Below are positions 56,001-63,267 of a DNA stretch of 64,000 bases, one piece after another (positions within the stretch are counted from its first letter, which is position 1; each line of letters begins with the position of its first letter). Origin of the DNA: Desulfofundulus luciae. Lineage in GTDB: Bacteria > Bacillota > Desulfotomaculia > Desulfotomaculales > Desulfovirgulaceae. The DNA lies in NCBI RefSeq assembly GCF_030813795.1, contig NZ_JAUSUX010000001.1:1-64000 (forward strand). The letters are read 5' to 3'. Made by a program: the position numbers and the translations under genes. The notes beneath the pieces are model-generated. The model was not told the DNA's origin and did no database searches. It worked only from the letters and a program-made list of their open reading frames with translations.

Positions 56001-57197
56001 ATGTTCTTTTCCATACTGATGATTACCATTGATACCCTGCGGGCGGATCACCTGGGGTGCTACGGTTATCAACGGGAAACCTCGCCCCACCTGGATGCGC
56101 TGGCCCGGGAAGCCATTCTTTTCCGCCGGGCTTACTCTCCCTGTTCCTATACATTGCCGGCCCACGCTTCCATCATGACGGGGAAGTATGTGCCCCATCA
56201 TTCAGTTGGTTACAAGCAGGGGGACGGAAAAATGGATCCCGACCGGGAAGTGACCCTGGCCGAAATCCTCCTGAGCCTGGGCTGGTCCACCGCGGCCTTT
56301 GTCGGTTGTGCCGTTCTGGATGGCCACCGGGGGCTTTCCCAGGGATTTGTCCTGTATGACGACGAGATGACCAGGGGAGAAGAAAATAGACCCCATGAGC
56401 TGGTGCGGGACGGCCCCCTTACTACGGCGCGGGCACTGGCATGGTTAAAAGACAACACCGGCAAACCGTTTTTTGTCTGGATACACTATTTTGATGTACA
56501 CGGTCCCTATATACAACCTGCTCCTTTTAACACTTTTTTCAGGCCGGAGGACTACGGGAAAAGCCCCCTCTTGTTGCCGGTTGTGGACGAAGGAGAAACC
56601 GGGGGAATTCCCCGTTACCAGCTGCTGGCCGATGATTCCGACGGTGTGGCCAAACACCAGCATGATGTCCGTTTTTACCTGGCTCGATATGATTGCGGTA
56701 TCCGGTATGAAGATCACATCGTGGGTGACTTGCTCCGTACCCTGAAGGAAATGGGCCTCTGGGATGAACTGATGGTCATTGTCACTGCCGATCACGGCGA
56801 GGCCCTGGGGGAAAACGGCGTCTACTTTTACCACGGTCTCACTTTGACCCCCGACCAGATTCATGTGCCCCTGATCGTCAAGATGCCCCGTTCCACTGGT
56901 CCGGCCGGCGTGCAGGTAGGCGTGCCGGTGAGTACGGTGGATATTATGCCCACGGTCCTGGAATTAATGGGGCTCGATTACAGCCACCTGGCTTTAGACG
57001 GGTTGCCGCTGCAGTATGCTTTAAACACACCGGACCTTGTGGCCCAAAGGGCCGTCCATAGCGATCTGGAATGCCAGGGAGCGCTTATCTGCGGAAAGGA
57101 GCTCCACCTCTGGCCCCGCACCCCCACCATAACCTCACCTGGCTATCTATATAACCCGTCCCTGGTTTCTGAAGAGATAAAAATTTACCTGTTCTGA
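56001..57197 (+). CDS. Alkaline-phosphatase-superfamily (sulfatase-like) enzyme with TLPAH active site
   Basis: 398 residues of the sulfatase/phosphodiesterase fold: MITIDTLRADHLGCYGY (metal Asp), SPHLDALAREAILF, and VTADHGEALGENG (Asp-His). At the site of the sulfatase C-x-P-S-R motif it reads T51-L-P-A-H, so it has no Cys or Ser to convert to formylglycine. A Thr nucleophile fits phosphodiesterase or phospho-transferase enzymes rather than a classical sulfatase. No signal peptide is seen, so a cytoplasmic site is possible. The SD is GGGAGGAG. Confidence 0.8.
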   Translation: MFFSILMITIDTLRADHLGCYGYQRETSPHLDALAREAILFRRAYSPCSYTLPAHASIMTGKYVPHHSVGYKQGDGKMDPDREVTLAEILLSLGWSTAAFVGCAVLDGHRGLSQGFVLYDDEMTRGEENRPHELVRDGPLTTARALAWLKDNTGKPFFVWIHYFDVHGPYIQPAPFNTFFRPEDYGKSPLLLPVVDEGETGGIPRYQLLADDSDGVAKHQHDVRFYLARYDCGIRYEDHIVGDLLRTLKEMGLWDELMVIVTADHGEALGENGVYFYHGLTLTPDQIHVPLIVKMPRSTGPAGVQVGVPVSTVDIMPTVLELMGLDYSHLALDGLPLQYALNTPDLVAQRAVHSDLECQGALICGKELHLWPRTPTITSPGYLYNPSLVSEEIKIYLF

Positions 57198-57224
57198 ATT
57201 CATACTGGAAGGGAGTATCAACCA

Positions 57225-57875
57225 ATGAGCAATCCCGTGATAAGCGGTGAAAGGGCGGTTCCCGGGTTTAGTGACCCGGTTACCATGGCCGAACACCTGG
57301 CCCGCTACGAGTTTGCCCTGGCTTTTGTGGCCAGCCGGGAGGTGCTGGATGCGGCCTGCGGGGTGGGTTACGGCAGCCACATGATGGCCGAACGGGCGAA
57401 GAAGGTGGTGGGGGTGGATATTGATCCGGACTGCCTTGAGTATGCCCGGGACAATTACGCCCATCCCCGGGTTGTTTACCAGCAGGGGGATGTCTGCGCC
57501 CTCCCTCTTCCCGGCGGGAGCTTTGATGTGTTGGTTTCCTTTGAAACCATCGAACACGTTGCCGACGGGGAGGCCTGCGTCAGGGAGGCCTGGCGGGTGC
57601 TGAGGCCGGGAGGTCTCTACCTGGTTTCCACGCCCAACCGGCTGCTCATTTCGCCCGGCCGGGGACCCCAGGCCCCCCCGGTTAACAGCTTCCACGTCCG
57701 GGAGTACACCCTGGAGGAATTTCAAGAACTGGTAGGGAGCTATTTCCAGAACCTGCAACTTTTCCGGCAGAATCTCGAGGAAGAGGGGCGGGGCCGGGAC
57801 CCGGCCGTAAAACCCCTTTTGCCCGGGGAGGGCGCCTGGTTTTACGTTATTGTCGGCGTCAAGGGGGCTGAATAA
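57225..57875 (+). CDS. SAM-dependent methyltransferase
   Basis: 216 residues, class I methyltransferase: VLDAACGVGYGSHMMAERAK near residue 45, VVGVDIDPDCLEYARDNY, FDVLVSFETIEHVADGEACV and LRPGGLYLVSTPN. Similar proteins methylate sugars or act at chain ends in O-antigen-type clusters. Last gene of the plus-strand arm. SD GGAAGGGAG. Confidence 0.82.
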   Translation: MSNPVISGERAVPGFSDPVTMAEHLARYEFALAFVASREVLDAACGVGYGSHMMAERAKKVVGVDIDPDCLEYARDNYAHPRVVYQQGDVCALPLPGGSFDVLVSFETIEHVADGEACVREAWRVLRPGGLYLVSTPNRLLISPGRGPQAPPVNSFHVREYTLEEFQELVGSYFQNLQLFRQNLEEEGRGRDPAVKPLLPGEGAWFYVIVGVKGAE

Positions 57876-57879
57876 GGCG

Positions 57880-57962
57880 ACGTCCAATCGTTTCAAAATG
57901 GGCTGGCGAAAATGCGCCATCCCTGGCCCGGACGGCCTCCGGGCCTTGCTTAGATTGGACGT
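57880..57962. other. 83-bp structured inverted repeat closing the island
   Basis: ACGTCCAATC (57880-57889) and GATTGGACGT (57953-57962) are perfect arms. Inside is a strong hairpin GGCCCGG/CCGGGCC near 57926-57946. It begins 4 bp after the last stop codon. It may act as a terminator or be a small mobile element. Confidence 0.6.
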
Positions 57963-58033
57963 GATGTGTTGCTCCCTGGGAACCTTTGTGAATGATAATC
58001 TGGCCAGGCCGTAAAGCCTGCCGCAATGATCTC

Positions 58034-58061
58034 TTGACTATTTTTTTGGAATTGCTATAAT
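58034..58061 (+). promoter_or_regulatory. tRNA-Gly promoter
   Basis: -35 TTGACT (58034-58039), 16-bp spacer, perfect -10 TATAAT (58056-58061), 10 bp before the tRNA. Confidence 0.82.
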
Positions 58062-58071
58062 AAAAAAGTAA

Positions 58072-58146
58072 GCGGGTGTAGCTCAATGGTAGAGCATCAG
58101 CTTCCCAAGCTGAGGGCTGCGGGTTCGATCCCCGTCACCCGCTCCA
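58072..58146 (+). tRNA. tRNA-Gly (anticodon CCC)
   Basis: 75 nt; acceptor GCGGGTG/CACCCGC, D-arm AGCTCAATGGTAGAGC, anticodon stem TCAGC/GCTGA with loop TTCCCAA (CCC), T-arm GCGGGTTCGATCCCCGT, encoded CCA. Confidence 0.94.
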
Positions 58147-58170
58147 ATTTTTTATAAAGAAAAGGTTTAA

Positions 58171-58197
58171 GCCTCCCGTTCAGGCGGGAGGTTTTTT
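58171..58197 (+). terminator. Intrinsic terminator after tRNA-Gly
   Basis: CCTCCCG (58172-58178) pairs with CGGGAGG (58185-58191), followed by TTTTTT. Confidence 0.9.
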
Positions 58198-58301
58198 ATA
58201 GCAGGCTATTATGCAGGCTAATCCATGTCAAAAGGCGGGGCCGGTGAGTTGCGGTAAGGTGCGGTAAAAGGCACATGATGAATAAAAAAGGAGGGGGCCG
58301 T

Positions 58302-58802
58302 ATGCCTGAAACGAAAAAAGTTGGGGAGATCATGGTGCCGCTGTCCGAATACCCGGTGGTGTATGAGACCGATACCTTGAAGGATGCCATTAAGGTGCTT
58401 AGAAATTACCGCGCCGCCGGCCACGAGCACCGTTCCTTGCTGGTCTTCAGCAAGACCAGGAAAGTAGGGAATGAGGAGCAACTGGTGGGGATTCTTACCA
58501 CCCGGGACATCTTGAATGCCATTAAGAAAAACCGCATGCTTTACGACAATACTGAACTCTTCACCATGTCCTGGGCCTTTTTCTACCGCAGGGAACCCCT
58601 CAATGAGCTTACCGTGACCAGGGTGGGGCAGGCCATCCGGCCCCTGGTCGATGCTTACGTGCAGGCTGACGATACCGTAACCAGGGCCATCGAACTGATG
58701 ATGACCAAAAACGTGAATATCCTGCCCGTGTTCGAGGGTAAAAAAGCCGTTGGCATCATCAGGGCGATAGACCTCCTGGACTACATCGCCGGGATGCTGT
58801 AA
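58302..58802 (+). CDS. CBS-domain pair protein
   Basis: About 166 residues with two CBS domains: KVGEIMVPLSEYPVVYETDT then LVGILTTRDILNAI, and VGQAIRPLVDAYVQADDTV then ILPVFEGKKAVGIIRAIDLL. Such proteins bind adenine nucleotides or other ligands and often regulate partners. ATG 58302 has AAAGGAGGGGG upstream; the earlier ATG (58275) does not. The partner is unknown. Confidence 0.83.
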   Translation: MPETKKVGEIMVPLSEYPVVYETDTLKDAIKVLRNYRAAGHEHRSLLVFSKTRKVGNEEQLVGILTTRDILNAIKKNRMLYDNTELFTMSWAFFYRREPLNELTVTRVGQAIRPLVDAYVQADDTVTRAIELMMTKNVNILPVFEGKKAVGIIRAIDLLDYIAGML

Positions 58803-58929
58803 CGGATTCCAAATTTTACCTGTGACCCCTTTAAAGCGCCGCTTGACCGCCAGCTTTCACTGCGTTGAGCCTGCCTCTTGGTGCATGCCGCCCGTTAGTG
58901 GCTTCTGCCAAACTAAAGGCATCAGAATC

Positions 58930-58959
58930 TTGTCTGGCTGGCCTGGACCGGGGTATAAT
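58930..58959 (+). promoter_or_regulatory. Promoter of scfA
   Basis: -35 TTGTCT (58930-58935), 18-bp spacer, perfect -10 TATAAT (58954-58959), about 38 bp before the start codon. Confidence 0.7.
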
Positions 58960-58997
58960 GTAAAAAGGATTAACATAAGGAGGCGGATTTGAATCCT

Positions 58998-59147
58998 ATG
59001 GGCAAGCACATCAAAACCATCGGCCGCCCCTCCCTGGGCAAGACTGTTCAGGGCAGGGGTTGCGGGGAATGCCAGACTTCCTGCCAGTCGGCCTGCAAAA
59101 CCTCCTGCACTGTGGGCAACCAGGCCTGCATGAAGGAGGACAAGTAA
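58998..59147 (+). CDS. scfA: SCIFF six-cysteine peptide (RiPP precursor)
   Basis: 49 residues: MGKHIKTIGRPSLGKTVQGR, then a Cys-rich core with six Cys (C22, C25, C29, C33, C37, C44) reading CGECQTSCQSACKTSCTVGN. This is the nearly invariant SCIFF peptide of Clostridia, substrate of ScfB, which forms Cys-to-alpha-carbon thioether links. An in-frame TTG at 58989 has AAGGAGG only 5 nt upstream; the ATG has the same SD at 14 nt, so three more residues are possible. The biological role of SCIFF is unknown. Confidence 0.93.
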   Translation: MGKHIKTIGRPSLGKTVQGRGCGECQTSCQSACKTSCTVGNQACMKEDK

Positions 59148-59150
59148 TTA

Positions 59151-59185
59151 AAAAAACCTGATCCCGTCCGGGATGAGGTTTTTTT
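59151..59185 (+). terminator. Terminator between scfA and scfB
   Basis: AACCTGATCCC and GGGATGAGGTT form a stem with one mismatch, followed by TTTTTC (59155-59185). Probably lowers maturase expression relative to the abundant precursor. Confidence 0.82.
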
Positions 59186-59200
59186 CTTGAGGGAAGGACT

Positions 59201-60556
59201 ATGATCCACAAGTTTATCTTTGACGATCACCGCATTGTACTGGATGTCAACAGCGGTGCTGTGCACCTGGTGGATGAACTGACCTGGCACCTGCTGGACG
59301 ATTACCCCCTTCATAATCACAGGGATTTGGCGGCCAAGTATTCCCATTGCTACCCGCCGTCTGAAGTAGAGGAGGCCATTGGGGAAATCGAAGAGCTGGT
59401 CCGGGAAGGCCTGCTGTTTTCTCCCGACCCCTTAAACGGCCATTATGAACCGGCGGGTAACGAGGTGGTCAAGGCCCTTTGCCTGCACCTGGCCCATGAC
59501 TGCAACCTGGCCTGCCGCTACTGCTTTGCCGGGCAGGGTCATTTCGGCGGCTCAAGTGGGCTGATGCCTTTCGAAACGGGGCGGCGGGCGCTGGATTTCC
59601 TCCTTGCCGCTTCCGGCTCCCGGCAGCATGTGGAAGTGGATTTTTTTGGGGGAGAGCCGCTGTTGAACTTTTCCGTCCTGCAGGCGCTTGTGGAGTACGG
59701 CCGGCAGAGGGCTGCCCAACTGGGCAAGGTTATCAAGTTTACCGTGACCACCAATGCTTTGCTCCTCACCCCGGAGGTAGGCCGCTACTTAAACGAGCAT
59801 GATCTGGCGGTGGTGCTCAGCCTGGACGGGCGGCAGGAAGTCCACGATGCCATGCGCATCTTTCCCGGCGGCAAGGGTTCCTACGGGCGGGTGCTGGATA
59901 ATATCAGCCGCTTCGTTTCCTCCCGGCCGGGGGGTGAGTATTATGTGCGGGGCACCTTTACCCGCCATAACCTGGATTTTTCCCGGGATGTGCTGCATAT
60001 GGCCGGCCTGGGATTTGAGCACATTTCCGTGGAGCCGGTGGTGGCGCCCTATGACAAGGAGTATGCCTTAAAGCCCCGGGACGTCCCCCGCATTTGTGCG
60101 GAATATGAAGAACTCACCCGGCAAATACTTGCCCGCGCCCGGAAGGGCCAGCGGATCAACTTTTTCCACTTTAACATCGACCTGGACGGGGGACCGTGCC
60201 TGCCCAAGCGCTTGACGGGGTGCGGGGCCGGGCGGGAATACCTGGCCGTCTCGCCGGAAGGAAAACTTTATCCCTGCCACCAGTTTGTGGGCCGACCGGA
60301 ATACTGCATGGGGGACGTGGAAAAGGGTATCGTCCGCCCCGAACTGGTGGAAGAGTTTAGGGCCGCCCATGTGTACAACAAAGATGCCTGCAGGGACTGC
60401 TGGGCCCGTTTTTACTGCAGCGGCGGCTGCCATGCTAATGCCCATGCCTTTCACGGCAATATCTTTACGCCCTACGAAATTGCCTGTGCCCTGATTAAAA
60501 AGAGGATTGAATGCGCCCTGTATTTGAAGGCGGCTATGGCGAACGAAGATGCTTAA
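59201..60556 (+). CDS. scfB: SCIFF radical SAM maturase
   Basis: 451 residues. An N-terminal RRE-like precursor-binding region (about 1-90) precedes the radical SAM core with CNLACRYCF (C101, C105, C108), and a C-terminal SPASM region follows with GPCLPKRLTGCGAGREYLAV, LYPCHQFVG and CRDCWARFYCSGGCHANAH for two auxiliary [4Fe-4S] clusters. It makes the thioether in SCIFF. ATG with GGGAAGGAC upstream; the gene follows scfA directly. Confidence 0.93.
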   Translation: MIHKFIFDDHRIVLDVNSGAVHLVDELTWHLLDDYPLHNHRDLAAKYSHCYPPSEVEEAIGEIEELVREGLLFSPDPLNGHYEPAGNEVVKALCLHLAHDCNLACRYCFAGQGHFGGSSGLMPFETGRRALDFLLAASGSRQHVEVDFFGGEPLLNFSVLQALVEYGRQRAAQLGKVIKFTVTTNALLLTPEVGRYLNEHDLAVVLSLDGRQEVHDAMRIFPGGKGSYGRVLDNISRFVSSRPGGEYYVRGTFTRHNLDFSRDVLHMAGLGFEHISVEPVVAPYDKEYALKPRDVPRICAEYEELTRQILARARKGQRINFFHFNIDLDGGPCLPKRLTGCGAGREYLAVSPEGKLYPCHQFVGRPEYCMGDVEKGIVRPELVEEFRAAHVYNKDACRDCWARFYCSGGCHANAHAFHGNIFTPYEIACALIKKRIECALYLKAAMANEDA

Positions 60557-60817
60557 ATCGCGGATCTCCCCCTGGCCCGGTATCAGCCCGGGCTACAATT
60601 ATCGGCATAAATCTATAAAAATAAAAGCAGATTAGACCAAACTTACCTTATCTCGATCATAATTAGCTTTAATGGACAAAATTCATAGTGTTATTATACC
60701 CTTATCAGTTATATACTTATGTAGTGTTGGTGCGGCCTGACAAGCAACCTGTCTTTTGTATCCGGGTTGCCGGTTGTCAGGTTGTGCAGGAGTTTTTCAC
60801 CAAAGGAGTAGACACTC
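60557..60817. other. Non-coding stretch before the M23 peptidase gene
   Basis: About 260 bp without a supported gene. The middle (60600-60720) is AT-rich. A possible promoter is TGGACA (60674) with TTATAC about 15-16 bp further, but spacing is poor. GACAAGCAACC and GGTTGCCGGTTGTC form an imperfect stem near 60739-60780. Confidence 0.35.
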
Positions 60818-62212
60818 ATGACGCTTTCAGCGCCACCAACAGAGGATGGAAATGGCCGCAACGGCATTAAACAAGCGGTGCACCGGTTGCTGTTCGAGGA
60901 TCCCCTGACTCCGGCCCAGGTAATCTGCCTGGTGGCCATTACCGTGGTGGTAATGGCCTACGGTTCTCTTATAACGCATGCTTCCGGCGGCTGGGCCCTG
61001 CTGGTGGACGACCGGGTGGTGGCCGTATGTTCCGACCGGGAGACGCTGGAGACAGCCATCCATAAAAAGTTCTATTTTGGGGAGTCTACCGGTGATCTCC
61101 TTCAGAGGGTGACCATCCGCCCAGCCGCTGTGGGAGAGGGACCGCTGTTGTTGTCGAACCGGCAACTGGAGGATACCCTTGCCCGGGCTTTGGGGGCCGG
61201 AGACAGGGGCACGGCGCTGGTAGTGAACGGCGCGATTAAGCTGGTGGTAGCCGACCGCGAAATGGCCAGCCGGTTGTTGGAAAAATTAAAAGAGCGGTAC
61301 AGCGTTCCCGGGGCGGATGTTCGCCTGATGGAAGAGGTGAGCTTTAAAGAAGTGCGGGCGCCGGCACATGCCATTTTAGGGTTCGAGCAGGCCCTTGATT
61401 TCGTTTGCACTAGTGGGCGCCAGCTTGACCGCTACACCGTTCGGGCCGGAGATACCCTGTGGACCATTGCCGCCGGGGCAGGCATGACGGTGGAAGAGTT
61501 GCAGGCGGCGAACCCGGGTTTGACTCCCGAGAGACTGCAGGTAGGCCAGGAGCTCAATTTATCCCGCGCTGTGCCGGTGATCAACGTTCTGGCTACCGCG
61601 CGGCGCACCGAAAAGCGGGAAATTCCCTTCCCGGAGGAACGGCGGCGGGATAACAGCATGTATCGCGGCCAGCAACGGATTATACAGCCGGGGAAGCCCG
61701 GCCTGGAGGAGGTTACCTACCAGGTCGCCTACTTAAACGGCCGGGAAGTGAGCAGGGACGTACTGGACAGGCGGGTGATCAGGAAATCCGAGACCCGGGT
61801 GGTGGCGGTGGGTTCGCGGATGTTGCTGGCTTCCCGTTCCGGGACGGGGGGCAGGCTGGCCTGGCCCACGGTGGGGGCCATCGAGTCGCCCTTCGGGCCG
61901 CGCTGGGGACGGCTGCATGCAGGAGTGGACATAGCTGCGGGTACCAGCGCCCCGGTACGGGCCGCCGAGTCGGGACGGGTAGTCAGCGCGGGCTGGAATG
62001 GCGGCTACGGCTTGATGGTGGACGTTTACCACGGAGATGGGGTGATTACCCGTTACGCCCACCTGTCCAGGATTGAGGTGCGGGTCGGCCAGCGGGTGGA
62101 ACGCGGCCAGGTGCTGGGACGGGTGGGGAGCACCGGCAATGCTACCGGGCCCCACCTGCACTTTGAGGTGCTGGTCAACGGGCGACCGGTGAATCCGGCG
62201 CGGTTCCTGTAA
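60818..62212 (+). CDS. M23 family peptidase with LysM and G5 domains
   Basis: 464 residues. One N-terminal membrane segment (about 34-53) anchors an outer part: a linker region (60-200), a LysM (206-249, YTVRAGDTLWTIAAGAGMTV), a G5 domain (260-335) and an M23 endopeptidase with metal ligands H367/D371 (HAGVDIAAG) and H446/H448 (GPHLHFEV). It should cut peptidoglycan cross-bridges; similar domain sets occur in sporulation-associated wall enzymes of Clostridia. The SD AAAGGAG is 10 nt from the ATG. Confidence 0.9.
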   Translation: MTLSAPPTEDGNGRNGIKQAVHRLLFEDPLTPAQVICLVAITVVVMAYGSLITHASGGWALLVDDRVVAVCSDRETLETAIHKKFYFGESTGDLLQRVTIRPAAVGEGPLLLSNRQLEDTLARALGAGDRGTALVVNGAIKLVVADREMASRLLEKLKERYSVPGADVRLMEEVSFKEVRAPAHAILGFEQALDFVCTSGRQLDRYTVRAGDTLWTIAAGAGMTVEELQAANPGLTPERLQVGQELNLSRAVPVINVLATARRTEKREIPFPEERRRDNSMYRGQQRIIQPGKPGLEEVTYQVAYLNGREVSRDVLDRRVIRKSETRVVAVGSRMLLASRSGTGGRLAWPTVGAIESPFGPRWGRLHAGVDIAAGTSAPVRAAESGRVVSAGWNGGYGLMVDVYHGDGVITRYAHLSRIEVRVGQRVERGQVLGRVGSTGNATGPHLHFEVLVNGRPVNPARFL

Positions 62213-62271
62213 GGTATATTTTTAGCCACGTGGGTTATTAGCAGGGCGAAATCCCGTGTTTTAAAGGGATT

Positions 62272-62314
62272 ACGCCCCTCCTTAACTGGATAACCTTGAG
62301 GAGGGGCGTTTTTT
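62272..62314 (+). terminator. Intrinsic terminator after M23 peptidase gene
   Basis: ACGCCCCTCC (62272-62281) pairs with GGAGGGGCGT (62300-62309), followed by TTTTT. Confidence 0.88.
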
Positions 62315-62350
62315 ATGGGAAGTGGTGGGATTGGAAAAAATGATTGTTCC

Positions 62351-62379
62351 TTCAGTGCTATAAACAATTGTGGTATAAT
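62351..62379 (+). promoter_or_regulatory. Promoter of TPR protein gene
   Basis: Perfect -10 TATAAT (62374-62379) with extended TGG before it. The -35 (TTCAGT, 62351-62356) is weak at 17-bp spacing. Confidence 0.6.
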
Positions 62380-62418
62380 GGTCCGTAAAAATAGTTTGCG
62401 TGAAAGAGGGTTATAATC

Positions 62419-62997
62419 ATGGCTTTTTCTTACCGTGAACGCAAGAAAAGGCGCCAGCAAATTGCCTTTATTATCCTCACCGTTTTTCTTTCCCTGGGTT
62501 TATTGGGGACTTCTATCGGCTGGTTTTTTAGCCTTCCTTCTACCAGCTCACCTTCCGGGGCGGAGCAGCCGTCCCCGGAAAAAATAATTGCGGATCTGGA
62601 GTCCCGGGCCAAAGCAAATCCGGAAGATGCTGGCATTGCCGCCCGGCTGGCCCGGGCCTACCTGGATGCGGGAAAGATGGATCAAGCTCTTAAAACCTAC
62701 GAAAAAGTCGTACAACTGAAACCGGAAAACAGTGATTTTCGCATCGAGCTGGCCCTGGTGCAGTTTTTGCTTGGACGTTACGACGAGGCTGCAGCCAATT
62801 TTAAAGAGGAAATCAGGCGTCACCCCGGCAATGCCCGGGCCCACTATTATTACGGACAGGTGCTGGCCCTGGGGAAGGGAGACTACCAGGGCGGCATCCG
62901 GGAGCTGGAAAAATTTATTCAGCTTGCCGGTAAGGGGGATGACGTGGCCCAGGCGCGTAAAATGATCGAGGAGTGGAAGACGCATCTCAAAAAGTAA
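62419..62997 (+). CDS. Membrane-anchored TPR protein
   Basis: 192 residues: a basic start (SYRERKKRRQQ), one membrane segment (about 15-38), a Ser/Pro linker, then three TPR units (DAGIAARLARAYLDAGKMDQ, SDFRIELALVQFLLGRYDEA, ARAHYYYGQVLALGKGDYQG). A type II membrane protein with an outward TPR scaffold. Partner unknown; it lies next to wall and metalloprotease genes. ATG has AGAGGG upstream. Confidence 0.82.
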   Translation: MAFSYRERKKRRQQIAFIILTVFLSLGLLGTSIGWFFSLPSTSSPSGAEQPSPEKIIADLESRAKANPEDAGIAARLARAYLDAGKMDQALKTYEKVVQLKPENSDFRIELALVQFLLGRYDEAAANFKEEIRRHPGNARAHYYYGQVLALGKGDYQGGIRELEKFIQLAGKGDDVAQARKMIEEWKTHLKK

Positions 62998-63182
62998 ATA
63001 TGCCGGGAACCGCCCATTACGACTGGAGCATGGTGTATCAACCGGTAACTGGCTTTCGGATAACGCCAGGCCCCGGCGGTTTAGAAGATCAGGTGACTGG
63101 CAGACCCGCGGGTTTGCCTTTAGTTTCCTCTAGGAGGAGGACTCCGCTGACGTTATAATTAATAAAGAGAAAAATCTAAAAT
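62998..63182. other. Short non-coding stretch
   Basis: No gene recognised. An isolated AGGAGGAG at 63135 looks like an SD but is followed by no sustained frame. Confidence 0.4.
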
Positions 63183-63212
63183 AAGGGCCCCGGCAGGAGG
63201 CCCTTGTTTTTT
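63183..63212 (+). terminator. Intrinsic terminator after TPR gene region
   Basis: AAGGGCC (63183-63189) pairs with GGCCCTT (63199-63205), followed by GTTTTTT. Confidence 0.82.
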
Positions 63213-63267
63213 AACTGGTTAATGAGCTAAATAGCCAATGGTAATTATTAATGGGAGGTAGGCACCT

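Noticed and set aside
56001-60556. scfB as an anaerobic sulfatase-maturating enzyme for the sulfatase-like protein
   Set aside because: ScfB sits directly after the SCIFF peptide and the sulfatase-like protein has no modifiable Cys or Ser.
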